The notes below the pieces were generated by a model, which had not been told where the DNA came from, did no database searches, and worked only from the letters and a program-made list of their open reading frames with translations. Position numbers and translations under genes: made by a program. Positions 44,009 through 53,482 of a stretch of 64,000 nucleotides of DNA are shown in pieces. Numbering within the stretch: the first letter of the stretch is position 1; each line of letters opens with the position of its first letter. Origin of the DNA: a bacterium (GTDB lineage Bacteria; Bacteroidota; Bacteroidia; B-17B0; Aurantibacillaceae); the NCBI GenBank assembly GCA_029945625.1, contig JAQSCW010000010.1:219815-283814 (forward strand), in the 5' to 3' direction.

Positions 44009-44518
44009 TTAAAATTGTATTAATAATTGATTTTTTTCAACAGCAGTACCTTTTACTGCAGCCACTTTTTTAATTACCCCGTCGGTAGGGGATTTTAAAA
44101 TATTTTCCATTTTCATAGCTTCAAGTACCAATAACGCATCTCCTTTTTTTACGGTATCACCTTCTGCCACCAGAATATTAAGTACCATGCCGGGCATAGG
44201 AGCTTTAATTTCATTTACTTTTTTGGCAGCCAAATTATCCAAACCGAGGCTGTGCAGCAACTCGTCGTATTTATCTTTGAGTTGTAAACTGTACTTAACA
44301 GAATTGATTTTAAGAACCAGAGTTTTTTCTTCTGGCAGTGTTTTCACAACTTCAATATTATAAGACTTTCCCTGATACAGTAAATGGTACTGGTAGGGAT
44401 TTATTTTCACGAGATCACCTTCGATCTTTTTTCCATTAAACTCCCCACTAAAAAACCGGTCACTTAAAACCAGATCAGCTTTGTAAGATTTGGCGCCGTT
44501 AACTGTAATAGAATACAT
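44009..44518 (-). CDS. Biotin carboxyl carrier protein (biotin/lipoyl-attachment domain)
   Basis: Residues of about 103-169 form a biotinyl domain: APMPGMVLNI, GDTVKKGDALLVLEAMKMEN with the biotinylated Lys136, and the final NQLLIQF. The N-terminal 100 residues are a beta-rich domain with few motifs, typical of the carrier subunit of acyl-CoA or oxaloacetate-type carboxylases in Bacteroidota, not AccB. No carboxylase gene lies beside it. 169 aa. It directly precedes the superoxide dismutase gene. Confidence 0.87.
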   Translation of the reverse strand: MYSITVNGAKSYKADLVLSDRFFSGEFNGKKIEGDLVKINPYQYHLLYQGKSYNIEVVKTLPEEKTLVLKINSVKYSLQLKDKYDELLHSLGLDNLAAKKVNEIKAPMPGMVLNILVAEGDTVKKGDALLVLEAMKMENILKSPTDGVIKKVAAVKGTAVEKNQLLIQF

Positions 44519-44543
44519 AATACAAATCTAGAATTTATTCCAA

Positions 44544-44576
44544 TAAAAAAACCTCCTTCGGGTGGGAAGAAGGTTT
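44544..44576 (-). terminator. Rho-independent terminator after the 44598-45416 gene
   Basis: On the minus strand, the 11-bp stem AAACCT-T-CTTC / GAAG-G-AGGTTT (one mismatched pair) is followed by TTTTTTTATT. It lies 22 bases past the upstream gene's stop and before the biotin carrier gene. Confidence 0.85.
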
Positions 44577-44597
44577 AATTTAACGAAAATTACTGAA

Positions 44598-45416
44598 TTA
44601 CTTCTTTACGAATTCGCCCATTTTATTATCGAAGTTGATGTAATAGGGCCCTTTTGGCAGATTGCTGACGTCCACTTTAAGTCCCGATCCCTTTTTCACA
44701 ATATTTCCATATTGATCGTAAATCTCATACATGGTTTCGGCGGGCTTTGTTTCTTTACCCTTTACAAAAAAGTTAATGTCCTTTATTGCCTTTAACGGCG
44801 CAAAATCAATCTCGGGAGATTCACTCAAAAAGTCTGTTGCTTTGCTTAAACGGGGACTGCCGCTATAGTCGGTTTGCCGTACCCGAAAAGTATTTTTTCC
44901 ACTGTGAGGCGCTATTTTGAAGGAGTATTCGCAGGTAGTGGGTTTTCCTTCTCCTTCCACTTCGCCCACTTTCACCCATTTGTTCCAGCGGTATTGTTCA
45001 ATAAAGAAGGCCAGTTTACCTGTTTCGGAGCGAGTGGACCAGTGAAGGATTCCTTCCTTGTCAATACCCATACCTATAACCTCGTAGGTACTTTTAGGCT
45101 TCAGCACTTCGGGATTCAGCACTTTTGGTTTGCAGCCTTCTTTGTGAAAGATCTTTATTTCAACCTTATCGCCGATATTTAATTTATGAGGTTTAAGGTC
45201 AATCTCAAAAGCACTGGAGTTGGTCTCATCGGTAGTTATGTTTCCATTTACCATGATCTCAGTTACACAAAAACCAACACTTCCGGGGCCATAAGGGTTT
45301 TGCACATAAAGCACCTTGCCCTGGTAATTTCCCTCCAGAATAATAACATTGACCGGAGTTTGCGCTTTTGAAAAAGAGATCACCAGAAGAAAAATATATA
45401 TGGTAAGTCTCTTCAT
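44598..45416 (-). CDS. Secreted protein of unknown function, possible divergent T9SS tail
   Basis: No family was recognised. The start at 45416 (MKRLTIYIFLLVISFSKAQ) gives a good signal peptide, and the track start at 45440 adds eight residues. The mature 250 residues look beta-rich, with an Ig-like middle (NTFRVRQTDYSGSPRLSKATDF). The last 55 residues (MYEIYDQYGNIVKKGSGLKVDVSNLPKGPYYINFDNK, ending in KK) resemble the core of a type A sorting domain but without the usual NP motif. That similarity is inference. It has its own terminator. Confidence 0.65.
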   Translation of the reverse strand: MKRLTIYIFLLVISFSKAQTPVNVIILEGNYQGKVLYVQNPYGPGSVGFCVTEIMVNGNITTDETNSSAFEIDLKPHKLNIGDKVEIKIFHKEGCKPKVLNPEVLKPKSTYEVIGMGIDKEGILHWSTRSETGKLAFFIEQYRWNKWVKVGEVEGEGKPTTCEYSFKIAPHSGKNTFRVRQTDYSGSPRLSKATDFLSESPEIDFAPLKAIKDINFFVKGKETKPAETMYEIYDQYGNIVKKGSGLKVDVSNLPKGPYYINFDNKMGEFVKK

Positions 45417-45641
45417 ATCAGCAAAATAAACGCTTTGCATGCAATATTATAACCTAATTTCTGAATTACAAAATATATTTGTTGCATAAATGCAAAGGTT
45501 TTCACCTCGTTCTAACCCCCTAAATAGCTTAGGTAACACACTTTTTTTATTCGTGAAGGATGAAATTAAGTGGGCAATTGTGCAGGAGAGATGGTTTAGG
45601 TACAATTCAGCTCTCTTTATTTTTTTGTATTTTTAAGTCCA

Positions 45642-48116
45642 ATGTTCATGGTTCGAAAATCGGCACTCATCATTCTGTTAATGGGACTTAGTCCCATCTT
45701 GAGCCATGCCCAATTTGTGATCAGGGGAAAAGTTTTTTCGGTGGATAATAAAGAGGCTTTACCCTTTGTGCCCGTGGCCATGAAGGGCACGCCATACGGG
45801 GCACAGACCGATTTTGACGGGAATTATGTGATTAAATGTTCGAAGCTTGGAGATTCCATCGTTGCTCAATACGTAGGATACAAAAGGATGTCGAGGGCCG
45901 TGAACAAACAATTGAGCGAACAGGTAATCAACTTCCCTCTCAAGGAATTGGGCGGAATATCTCTGGATGAAGTGGTAGTGAAGGCAGGTGAAAATCCGGC
46001 GCATCGCATCATTCGAAATTGCGTGAAGAACAAAGACAAAAATAACAAGGCGAAACTCGAAGCCTATGAGTACGAAGCGTATAACAAACTTGAGTTCGAC
46101 CTTAACCGAATTCCGAAAGAAATGCGAACGAATAAAATGTTCAAACCCATTGCCTTTGTTTTTGAAAATGTAGACAGCACGTATAGCAATGAGAAGCCCT
46201 CTTTGCCGTTTTTCATCATAGAAAATCTATCTCAGTTTTACTACAGGAAGGACCCTACTCGAAAAAAAGAAGTTGTGATCGCCAGCAAGGTTACCGGACT
46301 TGAAAACGCAAGTGTTTCTCAAGTGCTTGGAGACATGTATCAGAACGTGAATATTTACGATAACAACATTCTGGTTTTCAATAAACAATTGCCCAGTCCC
46401 CTGAGTGAAAATGCCTTGTTTTATTATAAATTTTATTTGCAAGACAGTGCCTTTGAAAACAACCAATACATCTACCATATTACATTCAAACCCAAACGTG
46501 TTCAGGAATTAAGTTTTTCGGGCAACATCTGGATTGCAGATACCACTTGGGGTGTGAAGCGACTGGAAATGACAATTCCAAAAGATGCTAATTTAAATTT
46601 CATCAATACGGCCAATGTGGTGCAGGAATTTTCGTATAGCGACAGTACTTGGTTTATGTCGAAAGACCGCCTCGTGCTGGATTTCTCACCAAATAAAAAA
46701 GTACCGGGATTCTATGGAAGAAAAACCACCTCCTATAAAAAGATCATTTTAAACCAACCTAAAGCTGACAAATTTTACGAATTTGCCGACCGAATTGTGG
46801 TGGATGAGGGAGCGTTAAATAAGTCGGATGAATTTTGGAATGAAAACAGGCACGACAGTTTAACAGTGCGTGAGAAGAAGATCTTTAAGATGATCGATAC
46901 CATCCAAACCTTGCCGATCTATCGCACCTGGGTGGATGTGTTTTATCTGCTGATAGCGGGTTATGCGAAAGTGAATAATTTTGAGATTGGCCCCTACTAC
47001 AATTTGGTTTCTTACAACAAAGTAGAAGGTTTGCGTTTGCGTTTTGGGGGCAGAACCACCGAGAAGTTTAGCAAATGGTACGAACTAAATGGTTATGTGG
47101 CGTATGGCCTTTTGGATGAAAAGTGGAAATATTCTTTGGGGTTTAAATCTTTCATTACAAAAACTCCGCACCGGCAAATTGTGGGTATGACATTTAGAAG
47201 CGATAACGAAATTTTGGGGCAAAGCACAAATGGATTTTCGCAGGACAATATTTTTGCCTCCTTGTTTAGAACCAATCCGCTCACAAACCTCACGCGTGTA
47301 AGCGGTACAGAAGCATGGTACCAGCGCGAGTGGTTTCAGGGTTTACTCACAAAAGGGATTTTGGTGGGCAGAACGCTGATGCCTCTTGGAACGCAACGGT
47401 ATTTGGAATTTCAGGACGATGGGAGTGTGAAACCCATTCAAAGCATTTATACCACCGAATTTAGGGTGAACGTGAGGTTTGCCTGGAAAGAAAAATATGT
47501 GGGGGAAGGCTTCTCTAGGGTATCTATTGGCACCCGATATCCTATTCTTCAGTTAAACTATGCCAAGTCGCTGCAAAATGCATTTAAAGCGCAATATGAT
47601 TACCAAAAGTTGGTGCTGAATGTGAACGACAGGATAAGAATTACGCCAATTTTGGGGTATACTGATTATACCATTGAATTTGGAAAGATCTGGGGCATTT
47701 TACCCTATCCACTCATGGAATTGCACGGAGGTAACGAGACGTATATTTACGACTATATGGCTTTTAACATGATGCACTATTACGAATTTACAAGTGATAA
47801 ATGGGTATCGGCCGCTGTGTTTCATCATTTTGAAGGGTTATTTTTAAATAAGTTACCTTTGCTCAGAAAGTTGAAATGGCGAGAAGTGGCAACAGTAAAA
47901 GGAGTATGGGGAACAGTAAAGAAAGAGAATATGCAGGTCTTGCTTTTTCCGCGCACGCTCTCTTCACTTAATCGGGGTCCCTACGTGGAAGCCAGTCTGG
48001 GAATAGAGAATATTTTTAAGGTGTTTCGAATTGATGCGTTTTGGAGACTCAGTTATCAGTTTCCGCGATCGGCAGATAATTTTGGTATAAAGGTAGGGTT
48101 CCAATTTATGTTGTAA
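45642..48116 (+). CDS. Outer-membrane DUF5686 protein with carboxypeptidase-like regulatory domain
   Basis: The signal peptide is near residues 1-24 (LSPILSHAQ), with an ATG two codons later as an alternative start. Residues of about 27-105 form a CarboxypepD_reg-like domain ([33 protein letters not shown]). The rest (about 115-824) is the Bacteroidota DUF5686 region, with [16 protein letters not shown] and a C-terminal beta-barrel character ([26 protein letters not shown]). Function is unknown; it is probably an outer-membrane protein. It is translationally close to lptB (two bases), which hints at an envelope-assembly role. Confidence 0.87.
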   Translation: MFMVRKSALIILLMGLSPILSHAQFVIRGKVFSVDNKEALPFVPVAMKGTPYGAQTDFDGNYVIKCSKLGDSIVAQYVGYKRMSRAVNKQLSEQVINFPLKELGGISLDEVVVKAGENPAHRIIRNCVKNKDKNNKAKLEAYEYEAYNKLEFDLNRIPKEMRTNKMFKPIAFVFENVDSTYSNEKPSLPFFIIENLSQFYYRKDPTRKKEVVIASKVTGLENASVSQVLGDMYQNVNIYDNNILVFNKQLPSPLSENALFYYKFYLQDSAFENNQYIYHITFKPKRVQELSFSGNIWIADTTWGVKRLEMTIPKDANLNFINTANVVQEFSYSDSTWFMSKDRLVLDFSPNKKVPGFYGRKTTSYKKIILNQPKADKFYEFADRIVVDEGALNKSDEFWNENRHDSLTVREKKIFKMIDTIQTLPIYRTWVDVFYLLIAGYAKVNNFEIGPYYNLVSYNKVEGLRLRFGGRTTEKFSKWYELNGYVAYGLLDEKWKYSLGFKSFITKTPHRQIVGMTFRSDNEILGQSTNGFSQDNIFASLFRTNPLTNLTRVSGTEAWYQREWFQGLLTKGILVGRTLMPLGTQRYLEFQDDGSVKPIQSIYTTEFRVNVRFAWKEKYVGEGFSRVSIGTRYPILQLNYAKSLQNAFKAQYDYQKLVLNVNDRIRITPILGYTDYTIEFGKIWGILPYPLMELHGGNETYIYDYMAFNMMHYYEFTSDKWVSAAVFHHFEGLFLNKLPLLRKLKWREVATVKGVWGTVKKENMQVLLFPRTLSSLNRGPYVEASLGIENIFKVFRIDAFWRLSYQFPRSADNFGIKVGFQFML

Positions 48117-48118
48117 TT

Positions 48119-48844
48119 ATGATTTTAAGAAGCGAGAATCTGGTAAAGAAATACAAAAACAGAACCGTGGCCAACATGGTATCTGTTCAGGTGGCACAGG
48201 GCGAAATAGTTGGATTGCTGGGTCCTAATGGCGCCGGAAAAACCACCTCCTTTTATATGATCGTGGGCATGGTGAAGCCCAATAGTGGCCGCATTTTTTT
48301 AGACGACATGGAGATTACGAAAGAAGCCATGTATCGGCGGGCGCAATTGGGCATTGGGTATTTACCGCAGGAAGCCTCGGTATTCCGAAAACTCAGCATT
48401 GAGGATAATTTGCTGGCCATTTTAGAGATGACAAAGCTGAGCAAAAAAGAACAGCAGATGAAAGCCGAAAGTTTACTCGATGAATTTGGGCTCCAACATG
48501 TGAGAAAAAATCTGGGAGATCAGTTGAGCGGAGGTGAACGAAGAAGAACAGAGATAGCCCGGGCCTTAGCGACAGACCCAAAATTTATTTTGCTGGATGA
48601 ACCCTTTGCGGGAGTTGATCCTATTGCAGTGGAGGATATTCAACAAGTAGTAAGAAAGTTGAAAGAAAAAAACATAGGCATTCTAATAACCGATCACAAT
48701 GTGCACGAAACCCTGAGCATTACTGACCGTGCGTATTTGTTGTATTCGGGAAGTGTGATTAAGAGTGGCACAGCAGAAGATTTGGCAAACGACGAACAGG
48801 TGCGCAGAGTATATCTGGGGGCGAATTTTGAGTTGAGAAAATAA
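48119..48844 (+). CDS. lptB: LPS export ABC transporter ATP-binding protein LptB
   Basis: Powers the transport of lipopolysaccharide from the inner to the outer membrane with LptF/G and LptC. ABC motifs: Walker [11 protein letters not shown]-loop YLPQEASVF, signature [15 protein letters not shown], Walker [12 protein letters not shown] and the switch His in [10 protein letters not shown]. The LptB-specific C-terminus ([27 protein letters not shown]) matches. 241 aa. It lies two bases after the DUF5686 gene and one base before rdgB. Confidence 0.94.
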   Translation: MILRSENLVKKYKNRTVANMVSVQVAQGEIVGLLGPNGAGKTTSFYMIVGMVKPNSGRIFLDDMEITKEAMYRRAQLGIGYLPQEASVFRKLSIEDNLLAILEMTKLSKKEQQMKAESLLDEFGLQHVRKNLGDQLSGGERRRTEIARALATDPKFILLDEPFAGVDPIAVEDIQQVVRKLKEKNIGILITDHNVHETLSITDRAYLLYSGSVIKSGTAEDLANDEQVRRVYLGANFELRK

Positions 48845-48845
48845 A

Positions 48846-49436
48846 ATGAAGATCCTTTTTGCTTCTTCCAACAAAAACAAAATTCGTGAAATAAATTCTC
48901 TCCTTGCGGGAAGACATACCGTTTTGGGTTTGGAAGAAGCGGGAATAACAGTTGAAATTCCTGAAACAGGAAGCACACTCCATGAGAATTCATTCTTAAA
49001 AGCAAAATTTGTTTTGGAACATTTTGGTGAAAAATCATTTGCTGATGCTGTATTTGCCGACGACAGCGGCTTGGAGGTGGAGGCGTTGAATGGCGCACCC
49101 GGAGTTTTTAGCGCGCGTTATGCCGGGATTCCAAAAAACGATGTGAGTAACAACATTAAATTACTGGAGGAATTGAAATGGACCACCAATAGGAAAGCGC
49201 GATTCGTGACGGTGATTACCCTAATCATAAATGGTGAAGTACACTATTTTGAAGGAGAAATAAAAGGAACGATTGCGCAAGAGCCAAGAGGAAAGAATGG
49301 ATTTGGGTACGATCCCTTATTTATTCCGAGGGGATACAGAAGTACCTTTGCTGAATTGAGCGCAGAGACTAAAAATGCAATTAGTCACCGTGCTATCGCG
49401 GTTAATAAAATGGTGAAGTTTTTAGAAAAGTTCTGA
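48846..49436 (+). CDS. rdgB: dITP/XTP pyrophosphatase (RdgB/HAM1 family)
   Basis: Hydrolyses non-canonical purine triphosphates (ITP, dITP, XTP) to keep them out of DNA and RNA. Motifs are FASSNKNKIREI at the N-terminus, FADDSGLEVEALNGAPGVFSARYAG in the centre and GFGYDPLFIPRG near the C-terminus, with SHRAIAVNKM. 196 aa. It starts one base after the lptB stop, so it is the third gene of the DUF5686-lptB-rdgB unit. Confidence 0.95.
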   Translation: MKILFASSNKNKIREINSLLAGRHTVLGLEEAGITVEIPETGSTLHENSFLKAKFVLEHFGEKSFADAVFADDSGLEVEALNGAPGVFSARYAGIPKNDVSNNIKLLEELKWTTNRKARFVTVITLIINGEVHYFEGEIKGTIAQEPRGKNGFGYDPLFIPRGYRSTFAELSAETKNAISHRAIAVNKMVKFLEKF

Positions 49437-49931
49437 GTTTCGGATTTCAAAGGCTTTTGCTAACAGAGCGACGAGAGATCGAGTTGTGTCCTTCTTTTTA
49501 GGGCATGCATGTAAACCCTCAGCAACCTTTGTGGTTTTTAGTTTCAGGTTTCGAGTTATGGGTTAAATGCTGCCTAAGCTTTCTGCAAATTGCCTACTGC
49601 CTACCGATTACGATAAAGTCCCTTAGTGTTTCTGAAAGTGCTTAGTGTCTTAGTGTTTCCTGCCAACTGCCAACTGCCAACTGCCAACTGCCCACCGCCA
49701 ACTGCCAACTGCCAACTGCCAACCGCCAACTGCCCACCGCCCACCGCCTCCTGCCTACTTAAAACTTATCTCAGTGTTTCTTCGTGTTCTAAGTGCCTTA
49801 GTGGTTTCTGTTAACTGCCAACTGCCAACTGCCAACTGCCTACTGCCTACTGCTCCTGCCAACTGCCCCTGCCAACTTAAAGCTTTTCTTAGTGTTCCCT
49901 TGTGTGCTAAGTGTCTTAGTGGCTCTTGAGA
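49437..49931. other. 495-base gene-free gap between convergent rdgB and rsgA
   Basis: No gene, RNA or terminator is seen. The second two-thirds is a set of heptamer arrays, annotated separately. The first part (49437-49610) shows no repeat or coding signal. The 62-codon plus-strand ORF here is just the repeat translated. Confidence 0.8.
49613..49928. repeat. Composite heptamer array (CTGCCAA family plus CTTAGTG blocks)
   Basis: From 49660 to 49757 there are 14 uninterrupted 7-base units (ctgccaa, ctgccca, ccgccaa, ccgccca, ctgccta). A second array (49808-49875) has about nine, one of them a 6-mer. Between and around them are blocks built on cttagtg/ctaagtg. The block starting acttaaa at 49757 recurs at 49875, a higher-order duplication of about 118 bases, close to 17 heptamers. 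Confidence 0.88.
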
Positions 49932-50864
49932 TCACTTCAACTCCCATTCCTTCCAGTCCATTTCCTCCCCATTAAGTATTCCCAAGTAACTGTTGTAACG
50001 CTCGGGACTGATGTCACCCTTTTCAACAGCAGAAAGTACTGCGCATTTTGGTTCATTGACATGAATGCAGTTATTGAATTTACAATCATTCATGCGTGCT
50101 CTGATCTCAGGAAAGTAATGGCCCACTTCTTCTTTTTTCATTTCAACCAATCCAAGTTCTTTAATGCCGGGACTGTCGATGATGTTTCCTCCAAAACTAA
50201 GAAGATGTAATTCGGCAAAAGTAGTCGTATGCATTCCTTTCGCATGCGCGGTCGAGATCTCTCCCGTCTTAATATTGAGACCGGGTTCGAGGGCATTGAT
50301 AAACGTTGATTTACCTACCCCTGAATGCCCGGCTATTAAAGTTGTTTGGTCTTTAAACACCGAGCGGAGAGCGTTCACCTGCTTTTCATCATAACTGCTT
50401 ACCTGATAGCATCGGTAACCAATCTTTTCGTAAAGAGAAATAATTTCGTTCTGAATTTGTTTTTGTTGCTCATCCAACAGATCACATTTGTTAAAGATAA
50501 TTCGGGCTGGAATACGATACGCCTCGGCGGTAATTAAAAAACGATCAATAAAACCCAAACTGGTACGTGGTGAAACAAGGGTGGCAATGAGGATGGCCTG
50601 ATCTAAATTACTGGCAATAATTTGTGCCTGCTTACTTAGGTTAATGGATTTTCGGATGATGTAATTCTTACGCGGGTGAATACCCGTGATAATAGTTTCA
50701 CCATTTTCTTCCAAATCAAAATCTACTTTATCGCCCACCGCAATTGGATTGGTGGTTTTGCGACCATCAAGTCGGATCTTCCCCTTGAGCACACAATCAA
50801 AAATCTTATCTCCGGCTTTTACCATGTATCGGCTGCCGGTTGATTTTATTACAAGTCCATTCAT
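49932..50864 (-). CDS. rsgA: Ribosome small subunit-dependent GTPase A
   Basis: A circularly permuted GTPase that checks late 30S maturation. Domain order: N-terminal OB fold (residues about 1-65), GTPase with FNKCDL (G4) before GHSGVGKST (G1/P-loop) and DSPGIKEL (G3), then a C-terminal zinc region with CKFNNCIHVNEPKC. 310 aa is typical. The ATG at 50864 (MNGLVIKSTG) fits the family. The divergent thiolase gene begins 175 bases away. The convergent side is the long repeat region. Confidence 0.95.
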   Translation of the reverse strand: MNGLVIKSTGSRYMVKAGDKIFDCVLKGKIRLDGRKTTNPIAVGDKVDFDLEENGETIITGIHPRKNYIIRKSINLSKQAQIIASNLDQAILIATLVSPRTSLGFIDRFLITAEAYRIPARIIFNKCDLLDEQQKQIQNEIISLYEKIGYRCYQVSSYDEKQVNALRSVFKDQTTLIAGHSGVGKSTFINALEPGLNIKTGEISTAHAKGMHTTTFAELHLLSFGGNIIDSPGIKELGLVEMKKEEVGHYFPEIRARMNDCKFNNCIHVNEPKCAVLSAVEKGDISPERYNSYLGILNGEEMDWKEWELK

Positions 50865-51000
50865 TTTATCTTTAGCTCAGAGGATCGTATAAAATTACTT
50901 ATTTAATATTAATTGTAATTTGAGCGTAAAAAAGTGACTAGAATCAGCAATAATTAGGGAAAGCATCGGATATTTCATCAAAATTAGCGAACAAAAATCG

Positions 51001-51008
51001 TAAATTTG
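51001..51008 (+). promoter_or_regulatory. -7 promoter box (TAAATTTG) of the thiolase gene
   Basis: Matches TAnnTTTG on the plus strand, 31 bases before the ATG. A TTG -33 element was not clear (TTTC at about 26 bases is the nearest). Confidence 0.45.
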
Positions 51009-51039
51009 AGGCCTTTAACTAAATAAGAACTTAGATACC

Positions 51040-52218
51040 ATGAAAGAAGTAGTAATAGTAGCAGCAGTTAGAACAGCAATAGGCTCCTTTGGAGGCACAT
51101 TAGCAGGTATTCCTGCAACAAAATTAGGCGCCACTGCCATTAAAGGGGCACTCGATAAAATTAAACTCGACCCTAAATTAGTTACCGAAGTATTTTTTGG
51201 CTGTGTGATGCAGGCCAATTTGGGACAAGCACCTGCGCGTCAGGCAGCGAAAATGGCCGGACTTCCCGATAGTGTAAATTGCACCACCGTAAACAAAGTG
51301 TGCGCAAGTGGCATGAAATCAATTTCATTGGCCGCTCAAAGTATTCTGCTGGGCGATAATGATATTGTGGTAGCCGGCGGCATGGAAAGTATGAGCAATG
51401 TTCCGTTTTATTCAGACAGCACCCGTTGGGGCGCAAAATATGGAAGCACAACATTTATTGATGGCCTGGCAAAAGATGGGTTGATTGATGTGTATGGGAA
51501 TTATCCAATGGGAAACTGCGCTGAGCTTTGCGCATCTGAAATGAAATTCACCCGCGAAGAGCAAGATGCATTTGCCATTGAGTCTTATAAACGTTCTGCG
51601 GCCGCTTGGTCTGCGGGAAAGTATAAAGAAGAAGTTGTATCGATCACGGTAAAAACAAAAAAGGGGGACATTGAATTTGCGGAGGATGAAGAATATAAAA
51701 ATGTGAACTTTGAAAAAATCCCAACCCTCAAGCCTGTATTTACAAAAGATGGCACAGTTACCGCAGCCAACGCAAGTACCATGAACGATGGGGCTGCCGC
51801 AGTGATCTTAATGAGTCGTGAAAAAGCCGAAGAGTTGGGACTGAAACCCCTCGCAAAAATTAGAGCTTACTCAGATTTTGAAGGGTCTCCGGAATGGTTC
51901 ACAACTACGCCGGCTTCGGTGGTACCAAAAGCAGTAAAAAAAGCAGGTCTCGAAATGAAAGATATTCAATACTACGAATTGAATGAGGCGTTTAGTGTGG
52001 TTGGCCTTGCCAATATTAAATTAATGAATCTTGATCCAACAAAAGTAAATGTTAATGGTGGAGCAGTTTCGATCGGACATCCTCTTGGGGCCAGTGGGGC
52101 GCGAATCATTGTAACATTAATTAATGTGCTCAAACAAAACAAGGCAAAATATGGCGCTGCCGGAATTTGTAACGGAGGGGGAGGTAGCACTGCCATTGTA
52201 ATCGAGAACATCGACTAA
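51040..52218 (+). CDS. Acetyl-CoA C-acetyltransferase (thiolase)
   Basis: Condenses two acetyl-CoA or cleaves acetoacetyl-CoA / 3-ketoacyl-CoA. The acylated Cys88 is in [10 protein letters not shown]. The other active-site segments are [23 protein letters not shown] (His near 347) and [10 protein letters not shown] (Cys near 379). 392 aa matches the degradative/acetoacetyl type (AtoB/PhaA-like). Which pathway it serves cannot be told from its neighbours. It ends with a perfect terminator. Confidence 0.94.
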   Translation: MKEVVIVAAVRTAIGSFGGTLAGIPATKLGATAIKGALDKIKLDPKLVTEVFFGCVMQANLGQAPARQAAKMAGLPDSVNCTTVNKVCASGMKSISLAAQSILLGDNDIVVAGGMESMSNVPFYSDSTRWGAKYGSTTFIDGLAKDGLIDVYGNYPMGNCAELCASEMKFTREEQDAFAIESYKRSAAAWSAGKYKEEVVSITVKTKKGDIEFAEDEEYKNVNFEKIPTLKPVFTKDGTVTAANASTMNDGAAAVILMSREKAEELGLKPLAKIRAYSDFEGSPEWFTTTPASVVPKAVKKAGLEMKDIQYYELNEAFSVVGLANIKLMNLDPTKVNVNGGAVSIGHPLGASGARIIVTLINVLKQNKAKYGAAGICNGGGGSTAIVIENID

Positions 52219-52234
52219 CTTTTCCATATCTTAT

Positions 52235-52268
52235 AAAAATCAGCAGAATGCCTGCTGATTTTTATTTT
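52235..52268 (+). terminator. Rho-independent terminator after the thiolase gene
   Basis: A perfect 12-bp stem AAAAATCAGCAG / CTGCTGATTTTT with a 5-base loop, followed by ATTTT. It lies 16 bases past the stop. The track's longer gcvT start (52248) is inside the hairpin, which supports the downstream ATG for gcvT. Confidence 0.9.
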
Positions 52269-52270
52269 AC

Positions 52271-52278
52271 TACTTTTG
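52271..52278 (+). promoter_or_regulatory. -7 promoter box (TACTTTTG) of gcvT
   Basis: Fits TAnnTTTG 23 bases before the gcvT ATG at 52302. Its -33 region overlaps the thiolase terminator hairpin, a compact arrangement. Confidence 0.45.
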
Positions 52279-52301
52279 TTTTCTTAAATAAAATTAAAAC
52301 C

Positions 52302-53384
52302 ATGAAATCAACAGCTTTATCAAACAAACATATTTCTTTAGGTGCCAAAATGGTACCATTTGCAGGTTATAACATGCCGGTATCGTATACAGGTTTAAAC
52401 GACGAACACATGGCGGTGCGCAACAGTGTGGGCGTGTTTGATGTAAGTCACATGGGTGAATTTATTTTGAAGGGAGAAAATGCTTTGGATTTAATTCAAA
52501 GGGTAACCAGCAACGATGCTTCTGTTCTTACTGACGGAAAAGCGCAGTATTCTTGTTTGCCGAATGCAAGTGGTGGAATTGTAGATGATTTGATTGTTTA
52601 CAAAATAGCAGATGCTCATTATATGCTTGTTGTAAATGCGAGCAATATTGACAAAGACTGGAACTGGATCAAATCATATAACACAAAGGGAGTGGACATG
52701 AAAAACATTTCCGACGACACTTCATTGTTGGCGATTCAGGGACCAAATGCTATTCACGCTTTGCAAAAACTAACCGAGGTAAAATTGGCAGACATTCCGT
52801 ATTACGGATTTGCAAGAGGAAAATTTAACGGTGTTGATCAGGTGGTAATCAGTAATACAGGCTATACCGGTGCAGGAGGATTTGAATTATATTTTGAAAA
52901 TGCGCAGGCCGAGAACATGTGGAATGCGATTTTTGAAGCCGGCAAAGAATTTGGAATTAAATCAATTGGTTTGGGAGCCCGTGATACTCTGCGTTTAGAA
53001 ATGGGTTTTTGTTTGTATGGCAATGATATTGATGATACCACTTCGCCAATTGAAGCAGGTTTGGGTTGGATTACCAAATTTACCAAAGACTTCACCAACA
53101 GGGCTGCCATTGAAGCGCAGAAAAAGAATGGCGTGACCCGAAAACTGGTGGGGTTTGAAATGATCGATCGCGGAATTCCCCGTCACGACTACCAGATTGC
53201 TGATGCCGTAGGAAAAGTAATAGGAAAAGTAACATCTGGCACGCAGTCGCCCAGTTTGGGAAAAGCCATCGGTTTAGGATATGTAACTCCTGAATTTGCT
53301 AAAAATGACACTGAAATCTACATTTTAATCCGCGATAAGGCAATTAAGGCCAAAGTGTGCAAAATCCCCTTCCTAAAAAAATAG
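52302..53384 (+). CDS. gcvT: Glycine cleavage system T protein (aminomethyltransferase)
   Basis: Transfers the methylene group from the H-protein arm to tetrahydrofolate and releases ammonia. The start at 52302 ([26 protein letters not shown]) is chosen because the track start falls in the upstream terminator. Conserved motifs: [46 protein letters not shown], and the C-terminal barrel domain (about 275-360) with [18 protein letters not shown]. 360 aa. gcvP is 2.8 kb downstream in the same direction; gcvH is not in the window. Confidence 0.95.
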   Translation: MKSTALSNKHISLGAKMVPFAGYNMPVSYTGLNDEHMAVRNSVGVFDVSHMGEFILKGENALDLIQRVTSNDASVLTDGKAQYSCLPNASGGIVDDLIVYKIADAHYMLVVNASNIDKDWNWIKSYNTKGVDMKNISDDTSLLAIQGPNAIHALQKLTEVKLADIPYYGFARGKFNGVDQVVISNTGYTGAGGFELYFENAQAENMWNAIFEAGKEFGIKSIGLGARDTLRLEMGFCLYGNDIDDTTSPIEAGLGWITKFTKDFTNRAAIEAQKKNGVTRKLVGFEMIDRGIPRHDYQIADAVGKVIGKVTSGTQSPSLGKAIGLGYVTPEFAKNDTEIYILIRDKAIKAKVCKIPFLKK

Positions 53385-53439
53385 AGTCTAAAAAAAGTCC
53401 TGATTCATCGAAAAAGCAGAAGCTTTGGGCTAATTTTTA

Positions 53440-53470
53440 TTGAGTCTTATTTGCAAAACCAGTATATTTG
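53440..53470 (+). promoter_or_regulatory. Bacteroidota promoter (TTG-N20-TATATTTG) for the MORN-repeat gene
   Basis: The -33 TTG (53440-53442) and -7 TATATTTG (53463-53470) are 20 bases apart. The track's TTG start at 53468 lies in the -7 box itself, so the true start is the ATG at 53483, only 12 bases after the box. Confidence 0.6.
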
Positions 53471-53482
53471 ATTTATTCATCT

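Noticed and set aside
49626-49814. 62-codon ORF with NCQLPTANCPPPT repeats
   Set aside because: It is the heptamer array translated; the repeat structure is in the DNA period of 7, and no start signal or conserved partner is present.
49660-49875. CRISPR-like look of the CTGCCAA region
   Set aside because: Units are 7 bases with no unique spacers of 25-40 bases, no cas genes and no leader.
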